Of a stretch of 56,622 nucleotides of DNA, positions 34,631 to 43,093 are shown piece by piece. The notes under the pieces are model-generated. The model saw only the letters and a list, made by a program, of their open reading frames with translations, was not told where the DNA came from and did no database searches. The stretch is from NCBI GenBank assembly GCA_040880525.1, contig JBBDIG010000019.1, positions 95,116 through 151,737 of the forward strand, written 5' to 3'. The stretch comes from Bacteroidia bacterium. Its GTDB lineage: Bacteria > Bacteroidota > Bacteroidia > CAILMK01 > JBBDIG01. The position numbers and the translations under genes are program-made. How positions within the stretch are numbered: position 1 is the stretch's first letter; each line of letters opens with the position of its first letter.

Positions 34631-35581
34631 ATGCTGAGCAGAAGACATATTCGATTGAAGGTGATGCAGGCCCTCTACGGATACGAAATTTCCGGAAACT
34701 ATCCTGAATTAGGTGTTTTAACCAAAAACCTGATGAAAAGCATAAATAAGCTTTACAGCCTGTATCTGTATTTGCTTTTGCTTGTCGAAGAACTTGGCCG
34801 CTTTGCCGAACACTACGAGGAAGAAACCAGGGCGAGGGCATTTCAGGGAAGCGAATTGCAGAAAAAACACCTGAGATTTCTGCAAAACCCGGTGGTTCAT
34901 AAACTCATACATTCTGAGCTTTTCCATAAAAAACTTAATACCTACGATGTAGTTTGGGTGCCGGATCAGGATGCAACCCGCAAGCTCTTTGTAGACCTCA
35001 AAAACAGCACAGAATACAGGGATTATATTAGTACCAATACTCCTAATAAGTATCAGGATCATGACCTTGTGACTTTTATCATTAAACATTTCACCACCAA
35101 CTCTTCCCTCTTTACACATCTTCTCGAAGAGGAATTTTACAATTGGTTCGATGATGAGAAAGTAGCTGTCAACATGGCACTTAAAACAGTAAAGGGAATG
35201 GCCTTTGATAATGAAGAAGACTTCCTTCTGCCGTTGACGGATAATGAAGAGGAAAATTTCGATTACGCCAAGTCACTTCTGAAATTTACGGTGCGAAATA
35301 ATGCTGAACTGCAAAAAATGGTGGATGACAGAATTAGTAAATGGGAGCCAAAACAAGTAGCCGTGGTAGATATTATTATTTTAAAAATGGCCCTGGCTGA
35401 ATTTCTTTATTTCCCATCTATTCCTACCAAAGTCACCATCAACGAGTACATTGAATTATCAAAAAATTACAGCACGATACAAAGCAAGAAGTTCATTAAT
35501 GGAGTATTAGACTCCCTCCTAAAGATCCTGACCGTGGAAGAAAAAATCAATAAAACCGGAAGGGGACTGATTTCGAATTAA
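34631..35581 (+). CDS. nusB: transcription antitermination factor NusB
   Basis: A 316-residue NusB with the long N-terminal extension usual in Bacteroidota: the first half (MLSRRHIRLKVMQALYGY) is followed by a helical insertion, and the C-terminal NusB core carries VVDIIILKMALAEF, VTINEYIELSKNY and KFINGVLDSLL. It is an RNA-binding component of the rRNA antitermination complex, working with NusE (S10) and boxA. Length is about twice the E. coli protein because of the extension. The gene is the head of a cluster (nusB, DUF1573, yajC, CdaR-like, coaE) conserved in the phylum. Confidence 0.92.
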   Translation: MLSRRHIRLKVMQALYGYEISGNYPELGVLTKNLMKSINKLYSLYLYLLLLVEELGRFAEHYEEETRARAFQGSELQKKHLRFLQNPVVHKLIHSELFHKKLNTYDVVWVPDQDATRKLFVDLKNSTEYRDYISTNTPNKYQDHDLVTFIIKHFTTNSSLFTHLLEEEFYNWFDDEKVAVNMALKTVKGMAFDNEEDFLLPLTDNEEENFDYAKSLLKFTVRNNAELQKMVDDRISKWEPKQVAVVDIIILKMALAEFLYFPSIPTKVTINEYIELSKNYSTIQSKKFINGVLDSLLKILTVEEKINKTGRGLISN

Positions 35582-35610
35582 TTTTTTAACCAATAAACAA
35601 AACTAAAAAA

Positions 35611-36066
35611 ATGAAATACCTGAGTATTTTTTTCGCAATGGCGCTTTTCACCTTTACTGCTTGTGATGAAGCCTCTGAAACTGAGGAGAGCATTGACTCT
35701 TCAGTAGTAGAGAATAATGCAACCGCAAATGAAGATGGTGAAAGCAGCAACCAGGCGGCACAAATTAATTTCAGTGAAACGGAGCATAACTTCGGAACCA
35801 TTCAGGAAGGAACCCAGGCAACATATACCTTTAAGTTCACGAATACAGGCACTTCCGATCTTGTGATCTCCGATGCAAAACCGAGTTGTGGCTGCACCGT
35901 CCCTACCTGGACTAAAGAGCCGTTGAAACCTGGCGATGAAGGCTCCATTGACGTGGTATATGACAGCAAAGGAAGGCCGGGTTCATTTACCAAAACCATT
36001 CAGGTGACAAGCAATTCAGAGCCGGCTTTAACCGTGCTTACCATCAAAGGTGAGGTGCAGGAATAA
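35611..36066 (+). CDS. DUF1573 lipoprotein
   Basis: A 151-residue lipoprotein. The signal sequence runs to the lipobox FTAC (Cys18). After an acidic, low-complexity linker (residues 20-50), the DUF1573 domain begins: FSETEHNFGTIQEG, FTNTGTSDLVISDAKPSCGCT, GDEGSIDVVYDS and KTIQVTSNSEPA. DUF1573 is a cadherin/Ig-like domain widespread in Bacteroidota with no proven role. It lies 29 bases behind nusB and 60 before yajC, in the same transcription unit. Confidence 0.9.
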   Translation: MKYLSIFFAMALFTFTACDEASETEESIDSSVVENNATANEDGESSNQAAQINFSETEHNFGTIQEGTQATYTFKFTNTGTSDLVISDAKPSCGCTVPTWTKEPLKPGDEGSIDVVYDSKGRPGSFTKTIQVTSNSEPALTVLTIKGEVQE

Positions 36067-36126
36067 TTTAAAGGCAGGTGCCGGCCAATTATTCATTATT
36101 ATTTTAAAAAAGAAAGAACAGTCTAC

Positions 36127-36456
36127 ATGAACCAACTAACAGGAATTCTGCTGATGTCACCGCAGGCAGACGGAGGATTTGATATTGTGAGTTTCCTCCC
36201 TTTTATTCTCATCATAGTCGTGATCTACTTCTTTATGGTGAGGCCACAGCAAAAGAAGGCCAAGGAACAGAAATCATTTCGCGCCAATCTTAAAAAGGGC
36301 GATCGCGTGGTAACCATTGGAGGAATCCATGGTAAAATAGTGGACGTAAAGGAGGGGACTTTCCTGGTGGATGCCGGGAACAACATCCGCTTTACTATAG
36401 AGCAATCGGCCGTATCAATGGAGGCCACAAAAGGCGCCCCACTCGAAAAAACCTGA
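36127..36456 (+). CDS. yajC: preprotein translocase subunit YajC
   Basis: A 109-residue single-span membrane protein. Residues about 18-40 form the membrane helix ([22 protein letters not shown]), with the typical FMVRPQQKK boundary, and the C-terminal part carries the Sm-like domain ([21 protein letters not shown]). YajC associates with SecD/SecF and YidC at the translocon. It is part of the conserved nusB-coaE block. Confidence 0.93.
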   Translation: MNQLTGILLMSPQADGGFDIVSFLPFILIIVVIYFFMVRPQQKKAKEQKSFRANLKKGDRVVTIGGIHGKIVDVKEGTFLVDAGNNIRFTIEQSAVSMEATKGAPLEKT

Positions 36457-36463
36457 TTTTAAT

Positions 36464-37438
36464 GTGAAAGAATCTGCTTTTTTAAACCAGTTGCTCAGCC
36501 GCTTTAAGATAAACCGCAATTCAGAGTGGATTATCTTTTTCTGGTGTATACTGATCGCATCTGTATATTGGTTTATGAAGGCCATGAATAAGCGCTATAC
36601 CAGCACTGTGGATATGCGGGTGGAATATGTGAATGTTCCTGAAGACCGGACATTTACCCAAGCTCTGCCTGAGATGCTGAATTTAAGAGTAAATGCACAG
36701 GGCTGGGATCTGTTTGCTTATTCCCTGAAGCGTCAGGTGGCCTCCTATAACCTGGATATAGGAAATGCAGGTAATACTCCTTACGTGGTGCCCATGAACA
36801 ACTCGGATGAGATAGTCGGGCATCTTTCCTCTGATGTGGAAATACTCACCGTTTCGCCTGATACGATTCCGGTTATGATGGAATCCTTGGAGCAGAAGAC
36901 AGTGCCTGTATTGCTCCTGACGGATAGCATTTTCCCGAAGCAATACGGACTTTCCGAAGAAATTTCGGTTGAGCCGGATTCTGTTGTCGTTTCAGGCCCG
37001 AAGTCGGTGGTACAGGAAGTAGAGCATGTCGCAACCAAAAAGATCTCTTTGCAGAATTTAACGAGAAGCACGACCCGTCAGGTGGAATTGGAAAAGTTTC
37101 AAGAAGCGAATATTAAATACAGCACTGATCAGGTGCAGGTATATCTTCCGGTGGAAAAACTTACGGAAGGGAAAGTGGAGGTTCCAATAGATATTATCAA
37201 TCTGGCTCCGGAAGATTCGGTTTCACTGATCCCCCAACGGACCACTATCACTTTTCAAACTGCGCTTAGCAACTATTCCAATATCTATCCCGGCCGTTTT
37301 CAGGTAACCGTGGATGCGGCTGCGATTGATAACAGCAGCCGCACTCAGCTCAAAATTTCAGTGGCCACCAAACCTCCATTTACGTACAACCTGCGGCTCA
37401 AACCCGAATATGTGGACTACATAAGGCAGACAAAATGA
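36464..37438 (+). CDS. CdaR family / YbbR-like domain protein
   Basis: A 324-residue protein with one N-terminal membrane segment (residues about 22-40; WIIFFWCILIASVYWF) and YbbR-like beta domains behind it (RVEYVNVPEDRTF, VVSGPKSVVQEVEHV, VEVPIDIINLAPEDSV). The family includes the regulator of the c-di-AMP cyclase, but in Bacteroidota it sits between yajC and coaE and its partner is unproven. The start is GTG at 36464, since the ATG at 36462 would be out of frame and ends at once in TGA. Its stop overlaps the coaE start by four bases. Confidence 0.85.
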   Translation: MKESAFLNQLLSRFKINRNSEWIIFFWCILIASVYWFMKAMNKRYTSTVDMRVEYVNVPEDRTFTQALPEMLNLRVNAQGWDLFAYSLKRQVASYNLDIGNAGNTPYVVPMNNSDEIVGHLSSDVEILTVSPDTIPVMMESLEQKTVPVLLLTDSIFPKQYGLSEEISVEPDSVVVSGPKSVVQEVEHVATKKISLQNLTRSTTRQVELEKFQEANIKYSTDQVQVYLPVEKLTEGKVEVPIDIINLAPEDSVSLIPQRTTITFQTALSNYSNIYPGRFQVTVDAAAIDNSSRTQLKISVATKPPFTYNLRLKPEYVDYIRQTK

Positions 37439-38058
37439 TGATGAAGGTGGGAATAACTGGCGGAATTGGCAGTGGCAAGTCCACCGTCTGCAAAATATTT
37501 GAGGGACTCGGCATCACGGTTTACAATTCGGATATTCGCGCTAAAGAGTTGATGAACAGCCGTCCGGATATCATTGAACAGGTTAAGAAACTCTTTGGAG
37601 AAAATATTTATTCCGATCAAAACAAGTTGAAGGGAAAGGAACTGGCAGCCATCGTTTTTAAGAACAAGCGTGCGCTGGAAAAACTGAATGCTATCGTTCA
37701 TCCAGCGGTACAGCAGGATTTTGAGCGATGGGTTATGATGCAGAATATGCACCTCCCCTATATCCTTAAAGAAGCCGCACTGCTCGTGGAAACCGGCAGC
37801 CATAAACTGTTGCACTATCTCATTTGCGTTACGGCTCCGCTTGAGTTGAGGATCAAAAGAATAATGGATCGCGACCACGTAGACAGGAAAGCGGTGATGG
37901 AGCGGATCAACAACCAGTTGCCGGAACAGGAAAAGGTTGCTGCGGCTGATTACGTTATTAGAAATGATGAAGATTCTCTGCTGATTCCGCAGATCCTGGA
38001 AATTCATGAAGAACTCAGCAAGAAGTCAAAGGAACGCACCCGGAATCTCACCTTCTGA
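37435..38058 (+). CDS. coaE: dephospho-CoA kinase
   Basis: A 207-residue P-loop kinase that phosphorylates dephospho-CoA in the last step of coenzyme A synthesis. Seen: Walker A in VGITGGIGSGKSTVCKIF, the lid residues and the Asp in YNSDIRAKELM, LNAIVHPAVQQDF, and the RIKRIMDRD segment. Three ATGs in a row (37435, 37438, 37441) are possible starts; the first overlaps the stop of the preceding gene as ATGA. Length is normal. Confidence 0.94.
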   Translation: MMMKVGITGGIGSGKSTVCKIFEGLGITVYNSDIRAKELMNSRPDIIEQVKKLFGENIYSDQNKLKGKELAAIVFKNKRALEKLNAIVHPAVQQDFERWVMMQNMHLPYILKEAALLVETGSHKLLHYLICVTAPLELRIKRIMDRDHVDRKAVMERINNQLPEQEKVAAADYVIRNDEDSLLIPQILEIHEELSKKSKERTRNLTF

Positions 38059-38076
38059 AACAAGGAATAAAAAAGC

Positions 38077-38113
38077 GGCCCGGATTCCACATTTTGTGGA
38101 TAATTAACCGGCC
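38077..38113. terminator. hairpin between coaE and gyrB
   Basis: An inner perfect stem TCCACA/TGTGGA (38085-38099) lies inside an outer GGCCCGG/CCGGCC. No T-run follows on the plus strand; on the minus strand a run of T follows. So it may be a weak terminator for coaE or just a structured leader. It ends about 24 bases before the gyrB promoter TTG. Confidence 0.4.
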
Positions 38114-38136
38114 TAAAAGCCTTGTTATTACAGTAT

Positions 38137-38168
38137 TTGCAGCATTTTTGTGTCTGTTAAAAAGTTTG
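38137..38168 (+). promoter_or_regulatory. promoter of gyrB
   Basis: TTG at 38137-38139, a 21-base spacer, and AAAGTTTG at 38161-38168 (one mismatch to TAnnTTTG). Transcription would start near 38175, about 12 bases before the gyrB ATG at 38187. Confidence 0.5.
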
Positions 38169-38186
38169 TATTAATCCAAGAAAAAA

Positions 38187-40133
38187 ATGTCAGAAAAGAG
38201 CAATAGTTATTCAGCGGAGAATATCCAGGTACTCGAAGGTCTCGAAGCCGTAAGGAAGCGTCCCGCAATGTACATTGGCGATGTAGGAAACCGGGGACTG
38301 CATCACCTGGTGTATGAGGTAGTTGATAACTCCATAGATGAAGCAATGGGAGGATATTGTGATGACATTAGAGTCATCATTCACCCTGATAACTCCGTAA
38401 CCGTAACAGATAACGGGCGGGGTATTCCTGTGGAAATGCATAAAAAAGAAAACCGGTCAGCGCTGGAAGTTGTAATGACCGTGCTCCATGCAGGAGGTAA
38501 ATTTGATAAAGACACATACAAGGTTTCAGGAGGCCTGCACGGAGTGGGTGTATCTTGTGTAAATGCGCTTTCAAGCCACCTCACGGCCGAGATTCACAGA
38601 AATGGGAAAAAGTATATTCAGGAATTCGAAAAGGGAAAACCCCTCTACAGTGTAAAAGAAATAGAAGATAGCGAAAAGACTGGAACCATTATCACTTTTA
38701 CGGCTGATAACGGGATCTTCAATTCGGTGGTGTTTAAGTATGAAACCCTTGCCTCACGATTGCGGGAATTGTCCTTCCTGAACAAAGGCGTTCGACTCTC
38801 AATTACGGATGAGCGGGAACCGGACGATGAAGGGAAACCTCGCCATGAAGATTTTTATTCAGAGCTGGGCTTGATTGAATTTCTCCAATATCTGGATGGC
38901 AACAGAGAAACGCTAACCGTGGAACCTATGTATTTTGAAGGTGTAAAAAATGAAGTGCCGATTGAAATCGCATTTCAATACAATACCTCCTTCAGCGAAA
39001 ACATGCATAGTTATGTGAATAACATCAATACAGTAGAGGGAGGAACCCATATTGCGGGATTTCGCAGGGCGCTTACCCGGACACTAAAGAACTACGCTGA
39101 AAAAGAAGGCCACCTCTCCAAAGTAAAATTCGAGATTAGTGGTGATGACTTCCGTGAGGGCCTTACCGGAGTGATCTCAATAAAGGTAGCTGAGCCGCAG
39201 TTTGAAGGCCAGACCAAAACCAAACTAGGGAACTCTGACGTAATGGGAGCGGTAGATGGTTTTGTATCAGAACACCTGAACAATTTCCTTGAAGAGCACC
39301 CCAAGGAAGGCAGGATGATCATCAATAAAGTAGTGCTGGCCGCTACAGCCCGCCACGCTGCCCGCAAAGCACGCGAAATGGTGCAGCGCAAGAATGCCTT
39401 CAGCGGACTGAACCTGCCGGGCAAGCTGGCAGACTGCTCTTCGAAAGATCCTTCAATCTCAGAAATTTACCTCGTGGAGGGTGAATCAGCAGGCGGAACC
39501 GCCAAGCAAGGCCGCGACCGCGTATTCCAGGCTATTCTGCCATTGAAGGGGAAGATCCTCAACGTGGAAAAGGCAATGGAATACAAGATCTACGAAAATG
39601 AGGAAATCAAGAACATGTTCACTGCGCTCGGCATCACCATAGGCACCGAGGAGGATGAAAAAGCACTGAACCTCAGCAGGCTCCGCTATCACAAAATCAT
39701 CATTATGACGGATGCTGACGTGGACGGCAGCCACATCAGAACATTGGTTCTTACCCTCTTTTTCCGGTACATGCAGGATCTTATTAAAGGAGGATATTTA
39801 TACATTGCCACGCCACCATTTTATCTGGTTCGTAAAGGCAAGGAAGAAGTTTACTGCTGGACCGATGAGGAAAGAGACCAAGCCATCGCACAACTTTCTG
39901 GCGAAAACCAGCGAACTTCTGTAAGTGTGCAGCGATATAAGGGTCTCGGTGAAATGAACGCAGAACAGCTCTGGCAAACCACCATGAATCCTGAGTTCCG
40001 CACATTGCGGCAGGTGACTATAGAAAGCGCAGCAGAATCTGATCATATTTTCAGTGTGCTTATGGGAGATGAAGTTCCGCCACGCAGAGAATTTATTGAG
40101 CGGAATGCAAAGTATGCCAACCTGGACCTGTAA
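38187..40133 (+). CDS. gyrB: DNA gyrase subunit B
   Basis: A 648-residue type II topoisomerase ATPase subunit that with GyrA introduces negative supercoils. Seen: the GHKL ATPase site (VVDNSIDEAMGG, DNGRGIPV, GGLHGVGVSCVNALS), the transducer domain, and the Toprim motifs EGESAGG and DADVDGSHIRTL. The C-terminal end (RYKGLGEMNAEQLWQTTM, RREFIERNAKYANLDL) is the usual GyrB ending. Length 648 is short, as in other Bacteroidota. It has its own promoter and a strong terminator. Confidence 0.97.
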   Translation: MSEKSNSYSAENIQVLEGLEAVRKRPAMYIGDVGNRGLHHLVYEVVDNSIDEAMGGYCDDIRVIIHPDNSVTVTDNGRGIPVEMHKKENRSALEVVMTVLHAGGKFDKDTYKVSGGLHGVGVSCVNALSSHLTAEIHRNGKKYIQEFEKGKPLYSVKEIEDSEKTGTIITFTADNGIFNSVVFKYETLASRLRELSFLNKGVRLSITDEREPDDEGKPRHEDFYSELGLIEFLQYLDGNRETLTVEPMYFEGVKNEVPIEIAFQYNTSFSENMHSYVNNINTVEGGTHIAGFRRALTRTLKNYAEKEGHLSKVKFEISGDDFREGLTGVISIKVAEPQFEGQTKTKLGNSDVMGAVDGFVSEHLNNFLEEHPKEGRMIINKVVLAATARHAARKAREMVQRKNAFSGLNLPGKLADCSSKDPSISEIYLVEGESAGGTAKQGRDRVFQAILPLKGKILNVEKAMEYKIYENEEIKNMFTALGITIGTEEDEKALNLSRLRYHKIIIMTDADVDGSHIRTLVLTLFFRYMQDLIKGGYLYIATPPFYLVRKGKEEVYCWTDEERDQAIAQLSGENQRTSVSVQRYKGLGEMNAEQLWQTTMNPEFRTLRQVTIESAAESDHIFSVLMGDEVPPRREFIERNAKYANLDL

Positions 40134-40161
40134 AGAAGCACCTGTTTCTTTAACCAACCCG

Positions 40162-40192
40162 AAGCCTGTGCCCCTGTGGTACAGGCTTTTTT
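40162..40192 (+). terminator. Rho-independent terminator of gyrB
   Basis: AAGCCTGT at 40162-40169 pairs with ACAGGCTT at 40181-40188, a perfect 8-bp stem, and a T-run follows to 40192. The stop codon of gyrB is 29 bases before. Confidence 0.92.
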
Positions 40193-40634
40193 ATTCTGGG
40201 GTTTTGCAACCGGGACGCTAAGAAGAAAGCAATTCAACGTCTGTTCTAACATCTGTGCCCCATCGGTAGCATTCGAGGGTTAATAAGGTTAGTTGGGATT
40301 ATAATCTACCGATGTTCCTAAGATTTAAAGAAAATTAGAATAAGGGTTTTCAGTTTGGGTATAGTTCGAGCCTGAAATTGAAGCGGCTGCTTTAAAACCT
40401 AATTTTCACAACCAACCTTAATAACTGCTGGTGTACCTCTCTCACGCCAACCTTATTCTAATGCTGCTTAATTCCCACCAACTGGTGCGAGCATTCCCAT
40501 ATCCTTGCGTGATATTTCGAGATTGAGGAACTTTTTTATAAAAGAGGAATTAATGGAGACGGCAAATAAATTCAATTTATCGCTGAAGTTTGTTTCAGAA
40601 TTAAATTCTTTATCCGATTCATTTTTCTTTTAAA
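40193..40634. repeat. gene-free structured region with repeated motif
   Basis: No gene. A motif of the form (G)AATAAGGTT(A/G)GTT occurs four times: forward at 40279-40295 and 40334-40348 and inverted at 40409-40425 and 40449-40462. The outer forward copy and first inverted copy match at 15 of 17 positions; the second pair matches at 14 of 15 with one extra G. A separate perfect 9-bp stem CATCGGTAG/CTACCGATG (40261-40269, 40306-40314) encloses the first copy, and CACCA/TGGTG lies at 40476-40487. This density of related inverted motifs points to binding sites, a mobile-element remnant or a structured RNA; which is unknown. Confidence 0.6.
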
Positions 40635-41258
40635 ATGCAAATCAACACCAATCGGTGGAACCGCTTTCGGTACGCGTTGTATTCTCCGCTTTATGATTTT
40701 GTGGTTGGCAGCTTCACCCAACCCATGCGCAAAAAGTCGCTGGCAAACCTGCACTTGCCGCCTGGCAGCAAAATTCTCCTGATCGGGGCCGGAACAGGGC
40801 TCGACCTGCCTTACCTTCCTGAACATCTTGCCGTCACCGCAATTGACATCACGCCCGCCATGCTGCACAAACTCCAGCGCAAGGCAAAGCGACTGAACCT
40901 GCAGGTTGAAACGCACCTGATGGACGGACATCACCTCCATTTTCCTGATGCCATTTTCGATGCCGTGGTGTTGCACTTCATTATTGCGGTGATTCCCGAT
41001 CCTGTTGCCTGCATCCGCGAGGCTGAAAGGGTTTTGAAACCGGGCGGAACAGTATTCATTCTGGACAAATTTCTGCCCGACCATGCCCAGCCGAATCTTT
41101 TTAGAAGAATCATGAATCCTTTGGCAAATCTTGTCGCCACGGACATCAATCGCAGAGCAGGCGAGATTTTAGCGAAAACCAATTTAGTTCAGATTGCAGA
41201 AGTTCCGATGGCTTTCAATGGCACCTTCAAATCTGTGAAGGCGAAAAAACCTGAATAA
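40635..41258 (+). CDS. class I SAM-dependent methyltransferase
   Basis: A 207-residue methyltransferase. Motif I reads ILLIGAGTGLDLPYLP and the following acidic stretch AIDITPAML is the cofactor ribose binder; a GTVFILDKFLPDHA motif III follows. It resembles the phosphatidylethanolamine/UbiE-like methyltransferases in length and pattern (KPGGTVFILDKF). The substrate is unknown. The start follows an AT-rich leader after the repeated-motif region, so it may be controlled by that region. No partner gene is close; the PPIase gene follows on the same strand. Confidence 0.85.
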   Translation: MQINTNRWNRFRYALYSPLYDFVVGSFTQPMRKKSLANLHLPPGSKILLIGAGTGLDLPYLPEHLAVTAIDITPAMLHKLQRKAKRLNLQVETHLMDGHHLHFPDAIFDAVVLHFIIAVIPDPVACIREAERVLKPGGTVFILDKFLPDHAQPNLFRRIMNPLANLVATDINRRAGEILAKTNLVQIAEVPMAFNGTFKSVKAKKPE

Positions 41259-41323
41259 TTCCACCATAGATGCTTTTATTTGCATCTTTATTTACAATCA
41301 AGAAAAACAAAATATTATTTAAG

Positions 41324-41998
41324 ATGAAAACAAACAACATCTGGCTGATACTCCTTTTGGGCTTCTTCGCCATCAGTTCCTGTAAAAAGGATGATGATAC
41401 CGAACCCATTATAACACCTGATCCTACCGACACCATTCCTGATGAAAAATTTGAAGTGATAAATATCAACACCACCAACGGTGATATTTGGATTTGGCTA
41501 TATGACACCACTGCGCAGCACAAAGCCAATTTCCTGAAACTTGCCGGTGAGGGATTTTATGATAGCACAACCTTCCACCGTATCATTGACGGTTTTATGA
41601 TTCAGGGAGGCGACCCAAATTCCAAGGATTCCGACACAACCAATGATGGCACCGGAGGTCCTGGCTATACCATCCCGGCCGAATTTGTAAGTACACTCAC
41701 GCACGTGCAGGGAGCAGTGGCTGCCGCCCGGCAGCCGGATTCTGTCAATCCGCAAAAAGAATCAAGCGGGTCGCAATTCTACATCGTTGAAAACGAAAGT
41801 GGCACACCTCATCTTGATGAAAACTACACTATATTCGGTCAGGTAATGGCCGGCATTAATGTAGTGGAAACCATAGCCATCCAGCCAAAGAACCAGGCCA
41901 ATAACCGACCGTATGCTGATATTAAAATGACAGTAAAAGTGGCGGAAAAAACCGAAGCTGAGCTCAAGACCGAATTCGGCTGGGACATTCCTCAATAA
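41324..41998 (+). CDS. cyclophilin-type peptidylprolyl isomerase lipoprotein
   Basis: A 224-residue lipoprotein with a lipobox (ISSC, Cys20), a short acidic linker, and the cyclophilin domain (about residues 50-210). Family motifs are partly visible: FHRIIDGFMIQGGDP, GTGGPGYTIPAEF and SGSQFYIVENESG. The catalytic arginine in FHRII is present. It would isomerise proline peptide bonds of proteins at the outer membrane or periplasm. The start at ATG 41324 puts the signal peptide first (MKTNNIWLILLLGFF); an earlier in-frame ATG is not followed by a signal sequence. No partner is evident. Confidence 0.92.
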   Translation: MKTNNIWLILLLGFFAISSCKKDDDTEPIITPDPTDTIPDEKFEVININTTNGDIWIWLYDTTAQHKANFLKLAGEGFYDSTTFHRIIDGFMIQGGDPNSKDSDTTNDGTGGPGYTIPAEFVSTLTHVQGAVAAARQPDSVNPQKESSGSQFYIVENESGTPHLDENYTIFGQVMAGINVVETIAIQPKNQANNRPYADIKMTVKVAEKTEAELKTEFGWDIPQ

Positions 41999-42079
41999 AT
42001 AAGAAGGATGAATTGCGGTATTCTGGTTTCTTTTGAAAACTACATACACTTTGGAATTCAATCTTAAAACTCACCAGGC

Positions 42080-42490
42080 ATGAATTACTGGCTTTTAAAA
42101 TCAGAACCTGATACTTACTCCTGGGATGATCTTGTCCGTGAAAACCGGACGATGTGGGAAGGAGTACGAAATTATCAGGCAAGAAATAATTTGCAGGAAA
42201 TGAAGTTGGGCGACCTTGCCTTTTTCTACCATAGCTTTGATAAAGAGATTGTCGGAATTTGCAAAGTGGTAAAGGAACATTTTCCTGATCCTACAGCAGA
42301 CGATGAAAAATGGGTGGTTGTGGAAGTGGAACCGGTAAAGCCCGTGAATCGTAAGGTTTCCCTCAAGGAAATTAAGGCAGAGGCAAAGCTAAAAGACCTG
42401 AAGTTGGTAACGCATAGCAGGCTTTCAGTAGCGGAAGTTTCGGAAGCTCATTTTAAGCATATCCTGAAAATGACGGAAACAAAGATTTGA
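42080..42490 (+). CDS. EVE-domain protein
   Basis: A 136-residue EVE-domain protein: MNYWLLKSEPDTYSWDDL, MWEGVRNYQARNNLQEMKLGDLAFFYHSF and VEVEPVKPVNRKVSL. EVE belongs to the PUA-like folds that bind modified bases in nucleic acids; EVE proteins are reported next to restriction systems but are also common housekeeping genes. It ends six bases before the pyrR ATG (42496), implying co-transcription. Its target here is unknown. Confidence 0.9.
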   Translation: MNYWLLKSEPDTYSWDDLVRENRTMWEGVRNYQARNNLQEMKLGDLAFFYHSFDKEIVGICKVVKEHFPDPTADDEKWVVVEVEPVKPVNRKVSLKEIKAEAKLKDLKLVTHSRLSVAEVSEAHFKHILKMTETKI

Positions 42491-42495
42491 AGCCG

Positions 42496-43032
42496 ATGAA
42501 TCCTGTGGTACTTTTAGAAGACAAACGATTTTCCATAGCAGTGGACAGGCTGTGCTATGAGCTGATCGAGAACCATTCGCGGTTTAGCAACAGCGTACTG
42601 ATCGGTCTGCAGCCGAGAGGCATTTACCTCGCGAAAAATCTTTATCAGCGCCTGCTCGAACTTCAGCCGGATTCGGTAATTCAGTACGGAAATCTTGATG
42701 CTACTTTTTACCGCGATGATTTTCGCAGGCGGGAAATGCCCATCATTCCGCAGCCACAGGAGATGAATTTTGTGGTGGAAGGCAAAAAGGTAATCCTGGT
42801 GGATGACGTGCTGTTTACCGGCCGTACGGTGCGTTCAGCGCTGGATGCCCTCGTAGATTTTGGCCGGCCTGAAAAGGTGGAACTGTTAGTTTTGGTTGAC
42901 AGGCGATACAGCCGCCACCTGCCAATTGAGCCCGATTATGTAGGGATCACCGTAGATACGCGCTCTTCTCAGCGGGTAAAGGTGGACTGGCAGGAAACGG
43001 ACGGAGCAAATAAAGTGATGCTCATCAACTAA
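42496..43032 (+). CDS. pyrR: PyrR-type phosphoribosyltransferase
   Basis: A 178-residue phosphoribosyltransferase of the PyrR family, which is bifunctional in some bacteria: uracil phosphoribosyltransferase and pyr operon attenuator. The PRPP-binding motif VILVDDVLFTGRTVRSAL is seen, as is the N-terminal FSIAVDRLCYELIENH and the LVDRRYSRHLPIEPDYVG C-terminal region. Outside Gram-positives, Bacteroidota PyrR may be enzymatic only, so the regulatory role is unproven. The frame has a TTG at 42487, but ATG 42496 matches the family start (MNPVVLLEDKRF). It follows the EVE gene closely. Confidence 0.85.
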   Translation: MNPVVLLEDKRFSIAVDRLCYELIENHSRFSNSVLIGLQPRGIYLAKNLYQRLLELQPDSVIQYGNLDATFYRDDFRRREMPIIPQPQEMNFVVEGKKVILVDDVLFTGRTVRSALDALVDFGRPEKVELLVLVDRRYSRHLPIEPDYVGITVDTRSSQRVKVDWQETDGANKVMLIN

Positions 43033-43063
43033 AGCTTCTCCGGTCTATTTGTGTGGCCGTTCT

Positions 43064-43089
43064 TTCAAATTCTTTGAAGTATTTCAAAG
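43064..43089. repeat. overlapping alternative hairpins between convergent genes
   Basis: TTCAAA and TTTGAA (43064-43078) form one perfect stem, and CTTTGAA and TTCAAAG (43072-43089) form another that shares the middle arm, so only one can form at a time. They lie between the convergent pyrR and rimK stop codons. No T-run is adjacent. A terminator role for both directions is possible. Confidence 0.4.
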
Positions 43090-43093
43090 TATC

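Noticed and set aside
37417-38007. 196-codon minus-strand frame as a gene
   Set aside because: It overlaps coaE on the opposite strand, and coaE has clear kinase motifs.
38077-38113. Strong Rho-independent terminator for coaE
   Set aside because: There is a good stem but no T-run on the coding strand, so it is kept only as a weak candidate.
40350-40390. tRNA-like sequence with a TTCGAG T-loop
   Set aside because: The stems on either side do not pair, there is no acceptor stem, and no anticodon arm is present.
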